Below are positions 1 through 5,777 of a stretch of DNA of 12,968 nt, one piece after another. The DNA lies in contig CALCJF010000037.1 in the NCBI GenBank assembly GCA_937967375.1, positions 1 to 12,968 of the forward strand, in the 5' to 3' direction. The translations under genes and the position numbers were made by a program. The first letter of the stretch is position 1, and every line of letters starts with the position of its first letter. Source of the DNA: an uncultured Leucobacter sp. (GTDB lineage Bacteria > Actinomycetota > Actinomycetes > Actinomycetales > Microbacteriaceae). The notes under the pieces are model-generated. The model did no database searches and had not been told where the DNA came from. It saw nothing but the letters and a program-made list of their open reading frames with translations.

Positions 1-557
1 ACCTGCTGTGGATCGAGACCGAGAAGCCGCACGTCGAGCAGATCGCGGGCATGGTCGACCGCATCCGCGAAGTTATTCCGAACGCGAAGCTCGTCTACAA
101 CAACAGCCCCTCGTTTAACTGGACCCTCAACTTCCGCCAGCAGGCATACGACCTGCTTGCAGAGCAGGGCAAGGACGTCTCGGCTTACGACCGCGACAAG
201 CTCATGAGCGTCGAGTACGACAACACTGAGCTGGCAACGCTCGCCGACGAGAAGATTCGTACCTTCCAGAAAGACGGCTCGGCTCGCGCGGGCATCTTCC
301 ACCACCTCATCACCCTGCCGACCTACCACACCGCTGCGCTGTCGACCGACAACCTGGCGAAGGGCTACTTCGGCGACGAGGGCATGCTCACCTACGTTCG
401 CGACGTGCAGCGCCAGGAGATCCGCCAGGGCATCGCCACGGTGAAGCACCAGAACATGGCTGGCAGCGACATCGGCGACAACCACAAGGAGTACTTCGCC
501 GGCGACGCGGCCCTCAAAGCCGGTGGCAAGGACAACACGATGAACCAGTTCGGCTAA
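1..557 (+). CDS. aceA: Isocitrate lyase, C-terminal part (5' end outside window)
   Basis: Isocitrate lyase cleaves isocitrate to glyoxylate and succinate in the cytoplasm, the first step of the glyoxylate shunt used for growth on acetate and fatty acids. The reading frame is open from base 3, giving 184 visible residues. The first visible residues, LLWIETEKP, match the barrel-strand segment that in this family reads like IW-ET-P. NNSPSFNW (window residues about 37-44) and LPTYHT (about 99-104) are the conserved active-site segments carrying the Ser/Asn and Thr that contact substrate. The KKCGH catalytic cysteine loop lies upstream, outside the window. Family members are about 430 residues, so somewhat under half is present. 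The stop is TAA at 555-557, followed by a strong hairpin terminator, so this is the last gene of its transcript. Codon use is strongly biased to C/G endings, as expected for a well expressed metabolic gene. Confidence 0.96.
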   Translation, partial: LLWIETEKPHVEQIAGMVDRIREVIPNAKLVYNNSPSFNWTLNFRQQAYDLLAEQGKDVSAYDRDKLMSVEYDNTELATLADEKIRTFQKDGSARAGIFHHLITLPTYHTAALSTDNLAKGYFGDEGMLTYVRDVQRQEIRQGIATVKHQNMAGSDIGDNHKEYFAGDAALKAGGKDNTMNQFG

Positions 558-597
558 GCCGAATAGTTCAGGGCGCGGGATCGCCCGCACTGCGAGA

Positions 598-625
598 GGG
601 GGTCTCGGCTTCGGCCGAGGCCCCC
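598..625 (+). terminator. Strong hairpin terminator after isocitrate lyase, probably shared with the convergent gene
   Basis: A 12-bp stem, GGGGGTCTCGGC (598-609) against GCCGAGGCCCCC (614-625), has a single T-G wobble and is closed by a TTCG loop on a C-G pair, the very stable cUUCGg tetraloop. It starts 41 bases after the lyase stop and ends 39 bases before the stop of the convergent minus-strand gene. There is no long T-run, which is common for terminators in high-GC actinobacteria. The symmetric position suggests it serves both strands. Confidence 0.85.
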
Positions 626-664
626 TTCGTCGTGCGGCGACGATCCTTTTCGAAGCGCCGTCGG

Positions 665-1168
665 TTACCTTCCGGCGATGAGCATTTCAGCGAATGCGGC
701 GACTTTCAGGCGAAGGTCGTCGATCCGTTTCACCCGCGCAGCTGCGACGTCGTAGCCCTCGTAGGCGGGCGGGGGATCATTGCGCACGTTGCGCGAGCAC
801 TCGAAGTCTCGGCAGATGAGCGTGCCGACAGTCGCGCCGCGCCGGCCCGCATCGCCGACGCGCTTCGCGCTCCAGAACACCACGTCGTTTGGCAGGCGCA
901 CATCCTGGCACCAGTTGCACATGGCGCGGGATCGCGGCGAGGCCTCGGCCTGCTTGAGCATGACGCCGACGGGATCGCCATCGAGCCTGGGCAGCACGAC
1001 GTAGGCGCGTCGAACAAACTTCGGATCGCGCCAGCCAAGAAAGTCGAGACTGGCCCAGTCAGCCTCGGTAAGTGCCTCGAAACCGTCGGTGAAGGTGACC
1101 TCTTTCACCTCTTTGCGTGAGGCGTTGACGAACGACGAACGGATGAACGTTTCGGTGAGGGGTTGCAT
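665..1168 (-). CDS. FBP-domain / FusB-like treble-clef zinc-finger protein
   Basis: The 167-residue product resembles the FBP_C family of treble-clef zinc proteins, related to the C-terminal zinc domain of FusB/FBP proteins that bind elongation factor G. Visible support: two cysteine pairs, C84-N-W-C87 and C119-x4-C124, spaced as zinc ligands, with an intervening basic and aromatic stretch (NDVVFWSAKR, 94-103) and a helical N-terminus (residues 1-45). The ORF is open further upstream to 1249. I chose the ATG at 1166-1168 because a GAAAGG ribosome binding site lies six bases before it and the protein-like sequence begins there (MQPLTETFIRSSF). Known FusB proteins release EF-G from ribosomes and give fusidic acid resistance. 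Many actinobacterial relatives are uncharacterised, so resistance is an inference only. The gene ends toward the isocitrate lyase terminator. A short leaderless ORF and a hairpin lie upstream on the same strand. Confidence 0.82.
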   Translation of the reverse strand: MQPLTETFIRSSFVNASRKEVKEVTFTDGFEALTEADWASLDFLGWRDPKFVRRAYVVLPRLDGDPVGVMLKQAEASPRSRAMCNWCQDVRLPNDVVFWSAKRVGDAGRRGATVGTLICRDFECSRNVRNDPPPAYEGYDVAAARVKRIDDLRLKVAAFAEMLIAGR

Positions 1169-1184
1169 GAGAAGCCTTTCGAAA

Positions 1185-1208
1185 GCGCCTCGCAGTGGGA
1201 GCGGGCGC
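1185..1208 (-). other. RNA hairpin in the leader of the FusB-like gene
   Basis: Read on the minus strand, GCGCC-CGC pairs with GCG-A-GGCGC (5 bp, one bulged A, then 3 bp) around a seven-base loop. It ends ten bases... 5' of the GAAAGG ribosome binding site region (the site is at 1175-1180), so it sits directly upstream of the translation start of the FusB-like gene. It could be a structural or regulatory leader element. The sequence gives no proof of function, and GC-rich DNA forms such stems often by chance. Confidence 0.35.
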
Positions 1209-1284
1209 GCAGCAGGGTAGTGAGAATGGGCATGCCGAAATCGTCGCACCCGGCGACTTGCGGGGCGCGACCGGTGCGGGGTGG

Positions 1285-1353
1285 CTACTCACCGTCGGCG
1301 AACGCTGCGCCGACGACCTCCTGACGCTGGGAGTACAGCTCTCGAAAACTCAC
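1285..1353 (-). CDS. Possible leaderless 22-residue leader peptide
   Basis: A GTG codon at 1351-1353 opens a 22-codon frame ending in TAG at 1285-1287. The peptide begins MSFRELYSQRQ and ends AAFADGE; it is soluble-looking, with no signal or membrane segment. The reason to take it seriously is the start: a TACACT hexamer lies exactly six bases before the GTG, the same geometry seen at four other gene starts in this window. No ribosome binding site is present or needed if translation is leaderless. The ORF is on the same strand as, and 116 bases upstream of, the FusB-like gene, with a hairpin in between, so it could be a regulatory upstream ORF. It has no recognised homology and such a short frame could be fortuitous. 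Confidence 0.4.
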   Translation of the reverse strand: MSFRELYSQRQEVVGAAFADGE

Positions 1354-1359
1354 AGATCC

Positions 1360-1365
1360 AGTGTA
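1360..1365 (-). promoter_or_regulatory. -10 element TACACT for the 22-codon ORF and FusB-like gene
   Basis: On the minus strand TACACT fits the TANNNT actinobacterial -10 pattern and is followed by GGATCT and then GTG, placing transcription start at or next to the start codon. No good -35 hexamer is visible 16-18 bases upstream. It faces away from the padR-type promoter on the other strand, with about 95 bases between the two -10 boxes. Confidence 0.5.
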
Positions 1366-1434
1366 CGTCGGCGCTGAGTAGGCGGCGTGGAGTGCGGTGG
1401 CGCGGACTCAAAGCTGCGCTGGAACTTCGTAGCT

Positions 1435-1460
1435 CATAGTGGCTATGTACCTATGAGGTA
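1435..1460. promoter_or_regulatory. Two abutting 13-bp perfect palindromes, candidate operator of the PadR-type repressor
   Basis: CATAG-TGG-CTATG (1435-1447) is followed immediately by TACCT-ATG-AGGTA (1448-1460). Both have perfect five-base arms and a three-base centre, so their centres are 13 bases apart. They cover the -35 to -10 spacer region and end at the base before the TATGAT box of the downstream PadR-type gene. PadR proteins are dimeric winged-helix repressors that commonly bind palindromes in their own promoter, so autorepression by steric block is the natural reading. The AT-rich patch stands out from the GC-rich surroundings. Confidence 0.7.
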
Positions 1461-1466
1461 TATGAT
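1461..1466 (+). promoter_or_regulatory. -10 element TATGAT, leaderless promoter of the PadR-type gene
   Basis: TATGAT differs from the consensus TATAAT at one position. It is followed by GATCGC and then the GTG start at 1473, so the transcript would begin at or beside the start codon. The expected -35 position falls inside the upstream palindromes and shows no TTGACA-like hexamer. Confidence 0.7.
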
Positions 1467-1472
1467 GATCGC

Positions 1473-1994
1473 GTGCAGTTTCTCATTCTCGGCCTTCTGC
1501 TCCAGGGGCCGCTTTCGGGGTACGAGTTGCGAAAGCAGTTCACCGCCGGTATCTCGCTCTTCTACGCGGCGAGTCTCGGCAGCATTCAGCGAGCCCTCGG
1601 GCAGCTGGAGGCGCAGGGGTGGGTCGCACGACAAGAGTCGCTCGTCTCCGGGCGAAGGCGACATGATTACTCCATCACAGCTTCCGGGCGTGAAGCGTGG
1701 CGCGATTGGATGCTCGCCCCGATTGCCGGGTCAGACGCCGAACAGACCGCGCTCGCGAAGGTATATCTGCTGGGCAGCCTGACTCCCGGAGACCGCGCCA
1801 GCAGTATCGATCAGTTGCGCCGCCGCGCCGAAACTGACCTGGGCCGACTCGTAGCGCTCCGGGCCGAGATCGATGTGACCGCAGCTCCCCAGCAGCTGAG
1901 AGAAACAGCTCGATTTCGACTCGCCACGCTCGACTACGGTATTCGTGCGCACGAGCTGATGGTGCGGTGGCTGAACGAACTGGAGTTCTCGTGA
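1473..1994 (+). CDS. PadR-family transcriptional regulator
   Basis: The 173-residue protein has a PadR winged-helix N-terminus: LGLLLQGPLSGYELRKQF (residues 6-23) forms the first helices, SLGSIQRALGQLEAQGWV (34-51) the recognition helix region, and RRRHDYSITASGREA (61-75) the wing followed by the typical Y-x-I/L-T-x-x-G motif. Residues 85-173 are helical and charged, matching the Vir_act_alpha_C dimerisation region. PadR proteins are ligand-responsive repressors, often of an adjacent transporter or enzyme. GTG at 1473 is chosen because the TATGAT box lies exactly six bases upstream (leaderless start) and because the protein begins directly with the conserved helix. Its stop overlaps the start of the next gene (GTGA at 1991-1994), so the two are translationally coupled. 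The abutting palindromes just upstream suggest autoregulation. The inducer cannot be inferred. Confidence 0.9.
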   Translation: MQFLILGLLLQGPLSGYELRKQFTAGISLFYAASLGSIQRALGQLEAQGWVARQESLVSGRRRHDYSITASGREAWRDWMLAPIAGSDAEQTALAKVYLLGSLTPGDRASSIDQLRRRAETDLGRLVALRAEIDVTAAPQQLRETARFRLATLDYGIRAHELMVRWLNELEFS

Positions 1995-2368
1995 CCTACC
2001 TTGCTCTTGGCAGCGCGTTGGTGCTGCTCGCCGCGCTTGCCATACTGCAAATGCTCTTGATATGCGGGTTGCCTTTTGGCCGTTTTGCCTGGGGCGGCCA
2101 ACATGAGGTGCTGCCCGTGAAGCTTCGCGTCGGGAGCGCCGTTTCTTTGGTGATCTATGCGGCGATGGCGGTCTTGCTGCTCAGCCGCGCGGGCGTGATG
2201 GGCGGCGACGCTACGTTCGTGCGCATCGCCACCTGGGCGCTTCTCGGCTACTTCGCCGTCGGCATCGTGATGAACGCGATCTCCCGAAGCCGCCCCGAAC
2301 GATACACGATGACCCCCGTCGCGACGATGCTTGCGCTCGCGACGCTCGTCATCGCGCTGGCAGACTAG
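1991..2368 (+). CDS. Small integral membrane protein of unknown function, coupled to the PadR-type regulator
   Basis: This 125-residue protein has four predicted membrane helices: about residues 3-25 (ALVLLAALAILQMLLICGL), 46-66 (VGSAVSLVIYAAMAVLLLS), 77-97 (ATWALLGYFAVGIVMNAIS) and 106-124 (MTPVATMLALATLVIALA). Conserved-looking loop sequences are GRFAWGGQHEVLP (about 30-42) and AISRSRPER (about 95-103). I recall similar small proteins with these loops in other actinobacteria, without an assigned function. The frame is open upstream, but GTG at 1991 is preferred because it overlaps the regulator stop as GTGA and gives a membrane protein starting at its first helix. The next gene begins four bases after its TAG. 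Position between a PadR regulator and a hydrolase suggests that the regulator controls it. No transporter or enzyme motif is visible. Confidence 0.75.
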   Translation: MTYLALGSALVLLAALAILQMLLICGLPFGRFAWGGQHEVLPVKLRVGSAVSLVIYAAMAVLLLSRAGVMGGDATFVRIATWALLGYFAVGIVMNAISRSRPERYTMTPVATMLALATLVIALAD

Positions 2369-2372
2369 GCGT

Positions 2373-3113
2373 ATGTCCGGGATCCACGTCGCCATACGAG
2401 AAGGCGGACAGCGCTCTGCGCTGTTGTTGCACGGCGGAGGCTGCGGCGGATGGATGTGGTCGCCGCTCGTCGCGGAGCTGGATCCTGGAATCCGTCTGCT
2501 GATTCCGGATCTCCCCGGGCACGATCGAAGTGGCTCCATCCAGTATCGGTCGCATGATGAGGCCCTCGACCTTCTCATTTCGCTCATCGAGGCCGAGGCT
2601 TCGGAGCCGCTGGTCGTCATCGGCTTCTCGCTCGGGGCGCAGCTCGCCATTCTCTTGGCGTCTCGCCGCCCCGATCTCGTGCGTGCGGTTGTCGTGATCA
2701 GCGCTCAGGCAGAGCCCTCGCCGTTCCCCGCCCCTCTCTTGGCCATGCTGGGGCTGGCTGCTCCACTCGCGCGAAACGAAGGATTCGCAAGGCTGCAGGC
2801 CAAGGAGTTGTTCGTCCCGGAGGCGCTGACACATGACTATCTGCGAACGTCGAGGGGTACCACCCGGGCCACTCTGCTCGCCTCAGTCGGAGAGAATGTG
2901 CGTTTCACGATCCCGGGCGAGTGGGGTGCGTTTCCGGGGCGCTCGCTCATCTTGGTCGGAGCCAAGGAACGCCCCGTGATGCGTCGATCCGCGCAGCGAA
3001 TCGCAGACGCACTGCCCGGAAGCGAGCTCGAGATCGTCGCTGACTGCGGTCACGGCATCCCCCTGCAGAAGCCTGCATGGCTGGCACGACGGCTCGACGG
3101 CCTGCTGGAGTAA
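2373..3113 (+). CDS. Alpha/beta-fold hydrolase
   Basis: The 246-residue protein shows the alpha/beta-hydrolase layout: an oxyanion-hole segment LLLHGGGCGG (residues 17-26), the DLPGHDRSG motif (45-53), a nucleophile elbow G-F-S86-L-G (84-88), and a late catalytic histidine in DCGHGIP (H227). The usual acid position after the sixth strand reads LVGAKERP, so Glu199 stands where most relatives have Asp. The substrate class (esterase, lipase-like, lactonase) cannot be told. No signal peptide is seen, so it is probably cytoplasmic. The ATG at 2373 is four bases after the membrane-protein stop, consistent with the third gene of the PadR unit. The ribosome site is weak, so translation may rely on coupling. 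The frame is open upstream to 2331, but that extension overlaps the previous gene and is unlike the family. Confidence 0.88.
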   Translation: MSGIHVAIREGGQRSALLLHGGGCGGWMWSPLVAELDPGIRLLIPDLPGHDRSGSIQYRSHDEALDLLISLIEAEASEPLVVIGFSLGAQLAILLASRRPDLVRAVVVISAQAEPSPFPAPLLAMLGLAAPLARNEGFARLQAKELFVPEALTHDYLRTSRGTTRATLLASVGENVRFTIPGEWGAFPGRSLILVGAKERPVMRRSAQRIADALPGSELEIVADCGHGIPLQKPAWLARRLDGLLE

Positions 3114-3206
3114 GGCGGCCTGTTCGGGTGACAGAGATCGTGCTCGATCGCGTCCTCGGATCGTGAGAGTAGAGACACGGGACGAACTGGGTGCGAGACT
3201 GGAGGC

Positions 3207-3776
3207 ATGAATCTTCACCTCACTGACGACGCCGACGCAGACCGCCTGCTCAGCGAAGATCCAATGGCCTTGCTGATCGGCATGCTCCTCGACCAGCAGG
3301 TCGCGATGGAGGTCGCGTTTGCGGGACCACTCAAAATCCAGCAGCGTTTCGGCGCCCTCGACGCCGCTGCGATTGCAAACGCGAACCCCGAGTCATTCGC
3401 CGAGCTCTTCAAACAGACCCCTGCGGTGCATCGATTTCCGGGATCAATGGCGGCCCGAGTGCAGTCGCTCGCGCAGGCGCTGCTCGACGATTGGGGTGGT
3501 GATGCGGCAGCGATCTGGACCCAGGGGGAGCCCGATGGGGCGACCGTGCTGAAACGTCTCAAATCACTGCCAGGGTTCGGCGATCAGAAAGCAAAGATCT
3601 TTCTCGCGCTGCTCGGCAAACAGCGCGGCTTCCGTGGTGCGGGATGGCGCGAGGCTTCTGCGCCATACGGCGAAAAGGGGTCGCACCGCAGCGTGGCAGA
3701 CATTACCTCGCCAGAAACCCTTGCGCTTGTGCGCGAATCGAAGCGCGCGGCGAAGGCCGCCGCGAAGAAGGCCTGA
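3207..3776 (+). CDS. HhH-GPD-type DNA repair-like protein of unknown activity
   Basis: The 189-residue protein resembles a conserved actinobacterial HhH-GPD-like family. The N-terminus ALLIGMLLDQQVAMEVAFAGP (within 21-41) matches the helical glycosylase fold, and LPGFGDQKAKIFLALLGKQ (121-139) is the helix-hairpin-helix. In EndoIII-type enzymes the corresponding hairpin (LPGVGRKTA) carries the catalytic lysine. Here the aligned residue is Gln127, so bifunctional lyase chemistry is unlikely. A conserved-looking GWREASAPYGEKG stretch follows (146-158), and the tail is lysine/alanine rich (178-189), suited to DNA contact. ATG at 3207 keeps the family-like N-terminus. GGAGG lies only one base upstream, too close for a normal ribosome site, and a degenerate GAGACT six bases back could be a weak leaderless -10. 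Its stop overlaps the thioesterase start (TGATG). Confidence 0.85.
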   Translation: MNLHLTDDADADRLLSEDPMALLIGMLLDQQVAMEVAFAGPLKIQQRFGALDAAAIANANPESFAELFKQTPAVHRFPGSMAARVQSLAQALLDDWGGDAAAIWTQGEPDGATVLKRLKSLPGFGDQKAKIFLALLGKQRGFRGAGWREASAPYGEKGSHRSVADITSPETLALVRESKRAAKAAAKKA

Positions 3777-4318
3777 TGCCACAGGATGCATCGAATGAGG
3801 GGACGCAGGTGACAGGCGAACCCCGGTTCGAGAAAACCATCAGCTGGCAAGACCCCCGGCCTGCGCTCGCGAAGCTGCCGACCCTCGCGGGGATCGACTA
3901 TCTGCGCGGAATGATGGCAGGCGAACTGCCGGGGCCGCCCATCGCCTCGCTCATGCAGATGGAACTCGTCGAGGTTTCAGAGGGCAGCGCCACGTTCATC
4001 TGCACGCCTGACGACTCGCATTTCAACCCGATCGGAACCGTTCACGGGGGCTATGCATGCACGGTGCTCGACTCGGCACTCGGCTGCGCCGTGCAGTCCA
4101 CTCTTCCCGCGGGCATCGGATACACCTCCATCGAGATCAAGATCAACTACCTACGACCGATCATGCCGAGCTCGGCACCCTTGCGGGCGGTCGGCACCGT
4201 CACCCAGCCGGGCAACCGCGTCGCGTTCGCCGACGGGGTGCTGATCGACGCGACGGGGAAGACAGTTGCAACGGCGACCGGATCGTTGCTCGTGTTCCCG
4301 ATCGTGACACAGGAGTAG
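3776..4318 (+). CDS. PaaI-family hotdog-fold acyl-CoA thioesterase
   Basis: The 180-residue protein matches the PaaI/uncharacterised-domain-1 hotdog thioesterases, which hydrolyse acyl- or aryl-CoA thioesters in the cytoplasm. Key visible motif: N84-P-I-G-T-V-H90-G-G (84-92), followed by D99 on the central hotdog helix (TVLDSALGCAV, 96-106), then the strand IEIKINYLRPI (119-129) and a final strand pair ending at LLVFPIV (171-177). Residues 1-50 form an extension longer than in minimal PaaI proteins. ATG at 3776 is chosen because it overlaps the previous stop as TGATG and a GAAGAAGG purine run lies just upstream. The frame continues open to 3644 inside the previous gene, but that part is not protein-like. 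The natural substrate cannot be read from the sequence. Pairing with a DNA repair-like gene probably reflects co-transcription only. Confidence 0.88.
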   Translation: MPQDASNEGTQVTGEPRFEKTISWQDPRPALAKLPTLAGIDYLRGMMAGELPGPPIASLMQMELVEVSEGSATFICTPDDSHFNPIGTVHGGYACTVLDSALGCAVQSTLPAGIGYTSIEIKINYLRPIMPSSAPLRAVGTVTQPGNRVAFADGVLIDATGKTVATATGSLLVFPIVTQE

Positions 4319-4320
4319 CA

Positions 4321-4367
4321 GTGTCGCGCGGATGTAGCGGTGTGGCACGGGCGTGGCGGTGTCGCGC
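4321..4367. repeat. Short direct repeats downstream of the thioesterase gene
   Basis: GTGTCGCGC occurs at 4321-4329 and again at 4359-4367, and GCGGTGT occurs between and within these (4337-4343, 4356-4362). The patch begins two bases after the thioesterase stop. It may be slippage-derived low-complexity sequence, and no function is apparent. Confidence 0.5.
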
Positions 4368-4370
4368 AGC

Positions 4371-4457
4371 TCGCCGAGCGAATAGGTTAACCCGAAGAGT
4401 GACCTAGAAAACGGGCTGAATCGCCTCAGAAATCGGACTAACCTATTCACTCGGCGA
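4371..4457. repeat. Imperfect inverted repeat with 19-bp arms between convergent genes
   Basis: Left arm 4371-4389 contains CGCCGAGCGAATAGGTTA and right arm 4439-4457 contains its reverse complement with one mismatch (TAACCTATTCACTCGGCG). A further 4 bp (CCGA 4392-4395 with TCGG 4433-4436) can pair inside a 2x2 internal loop, leaving a 37-base loop. The element fills the gap between the thioesterase (stop 4318) and the convergent helicase (stop 4476). It could be a bidirectional terminator or the remnant of a small mobile element. The large loop and lack of T-runs are atypical for a terminator. Confidence 0.75.
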
Positions 4458-4475
4458 AAGCGAGGCTGGCGGGAT

Positions 4476-5771
4476 TCAACTTTGCGAAGCGATGTGCTCG
4501 TGCCCGCGCAGGGCGGCAGACATGAACCTGGTCACGTTGGGGTCGACGATCACGTCTCGGGGTTGCAGCGGGCGCTGAAGATAGAGCCCCTCGAGTGAAC
4601 GCACTCGGCTGAGCGCAACGTAGGTCTGACCAGCGGTGAACGCGCGCGGGCCGAGATCCACGATCGCCTGGTCGTAGGTGTGCCCCTGTGACTTGTGCAC
4701 CGTGACCGCCCATGCGAGGCGCAGCGGAAACTGCTCGAACTCGGCCACGACCTCTTTCTCGAGCTTCTTCGTTTCGGCGTCGTAGCGGTAGCGGTAGCGC
4801 TCCCACACCGTCGGCTCGACCTCGAACTCTTCGTGATCAACTTCGACCCAAACCGTGCCTGAGACGCGCGAGACGGTGCCGATCGTGCCGTTGACCCAGC
4901 GACCGTCGGGGTCGTTGCGCAGAAACATGACCTGCGCGCCCGGCTTCAGCTCGAGCACCTCGTCGGCGGGGTAAGTGTTCTCGCGAAACTCACCGTTGAC
5001 CTCTGCAACAGCTCGCATCGGGTCGCCGGTGATCTTGGCAAGGCGCGAGGCGTTGATCCTCGCCACTGTCGCATTCGTGGTTGCCAGCGTGAGGGCATCT
5101 TCCGGTGCTACGCGCGCACCAGCACTGTTCAGCTCTTCAGCCATGTCTGCGGTGACCTCGCCGTAGCGAACCGCGCCGAGAATCTGCTTGAAGCGGTCGT
5201 CCTTTTGGCGATGCACCTCAACCAATTCGATCGCGGTGAGAGGGGTATCGAGCCACACCTTCGCATCGAAGAACCATAGCGAGCGGTAGGTGTCGGCGAA
5301 ATAGGCGCGCTCGTGCGGGTCGCGTGGCGGCACGGGCGGCAGCTGGTAGGGGTCGCCGAACATAATGATCTGCACGCCGCCGAAAGGGTCGTGCTTGCGG
5401 CCACGGGCCTGACGCAGTGATCGATCGATCGCGTCCATCAGGTCTGCCGACACCATCGAGACCTCGTCGAGAACGAGCGTATCGATCGCGGCGAGCATCT
5501 TCTTGAGCTCTGCCGGCTGGTCGAGGTCGTGGTCGGCGATGACGCCCGTGGGCAGGCGCAGCAGCGAGTGAATCGTCTGCCCGCCGACGTTCAGCGCGGC
5601 CACGCCAGTCGGCGCGCACACTGCAATGATCTTGCTCGTGTGAAACGAGAGATGGTTCAGAATCGTGCTCTTGCCGGTGCCCGCGCGCCCGGTAACGAAG
5701 ACGTGCTCGCGGGTGTGCTCGATTCGCTCAAACACCGCCAGTTGCTCGGGGGAGAGGGCGACGTTCGGCAT
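4476..5771 (-). CDS. PIF1-like ATP-dependent DNA helicase (SF1B)
   Basis: The 431-residue protein carries the superfamily 1 helicase motifs in order: Walker A GRAGTGKST (28-36), motif Ia APTGVAALNVGG (53-64), Walker B DEVSMV (102-107), motif III MFGDPYQLPPV (137-147), the VHRQ segment (186-189), and the C-terminal VTVHKSQGHTYDQ (356-368) and YVALSRVRSLEGLYL (384-398) motifs. This pattern matches PIF1/RecD-like 5'-3' helicases that unwind forks, G-quadruplexes or R-loops. It is a compact single-module form, without the extra C-terminal domain some actinobacterial relatives carry. The ATG at 5769-5771 is preferred because a TACGAT box lies exactly six bases upstream on the minus strand, fitting a leaderless transcript. 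Upstream and co-oriented is an MFS transporter gene ending 51 bases away; functional linkage is not evident. Confidence 0.92.
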   Translation of the reverse strand: MPNVALSPEQLAVFERIEHTREHVFVTGRAGTGKSTILNHLSFHTSKIIAVCAPTGVAALNVGGQTIHSLLRLPTGVIADHDLDQPAELKKMLAAIDTLVLDEVSMVSADLMDAIDRSLRQARGRKHDPFGGVQIIMFGDPYQLPPVPPRDPHERAYFADTYRSLWFFDAKVWLDTPLTAIELVEVHRQKDDRFKQILGAVRYGEVTADMAEELNSAGARVAPEDALTLATTNATVARINASRLAKITGDPMRAVAEVNGEFRENTYPADEVLELKPGAQVMFLRNDPDGRWVNGTIGTVSRVSGTVWVEVDHEEFEVEPTVWERYRYRYDAETKKLEKEVVAEFEQFPLRLAWAVTVHKSQGHTYDQAIVDLGPRAFTAGQTYVALSRVRSLEGLYLQRPLQPRDVIVDPNVTRFMSAALRGHEHIASQS

Positions 5772-5777
5772 CCCTCA

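Noticed and set aside
632..1120. 162-codon open frame on the plus strand over the FusB-like gene
   Set aside because: It lies opposite a gene with two zinc cysteine pairs and a well placed ribosome site. Its translation is Arg/His/Ala-rich without domain signals, and it starts inside the terminator flank.
1176..1185. Perfect palindrome CTTTCGAAAG at the ribosome site of the FusB-like gene
   Set aside because: It has no loop, so in RNA it gives at most three base pairs and cannot hide the ribosome site. A DNA-binding role is possible but unsupported.
1169..1249. Upstream extension of the FusB-like gene to an ATG at 1249
   Set aside because: The extra 27 residues are Arg/His/Pro-rich, overlap the leader hairpin, and have no ribosome site. 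The ATG at 1168 has GAAAGG six bases before it.
1059..1292. 77-codon minus-strand frame overlapping both the 22-codon ORF end and the FusB-like start
   Set aside because: Its GTG overlaps the short ORF stop, which could suggest coupling, but the translation is Pro/Ser/Arg-rich with no protein-like pattern and runs out of frame into the FusB-like gene.
1195..1377. 60-codon plus-strand frame in the gap before the PadR gene
   Set aside because: No ribosome site or leaderless box at its start, composition like non-coding sequence, and it runs opposite the better supported minus-strand leader.
3136..3149. GATCG-TGCT-CGATC hairpin between the hydrolase and HhH-GPD genes
   Set aside because: Only five base pairs and no T-run. 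It is too weak to call a terminator, so whether the HhH-GPD gene is transcribed separately remains open.
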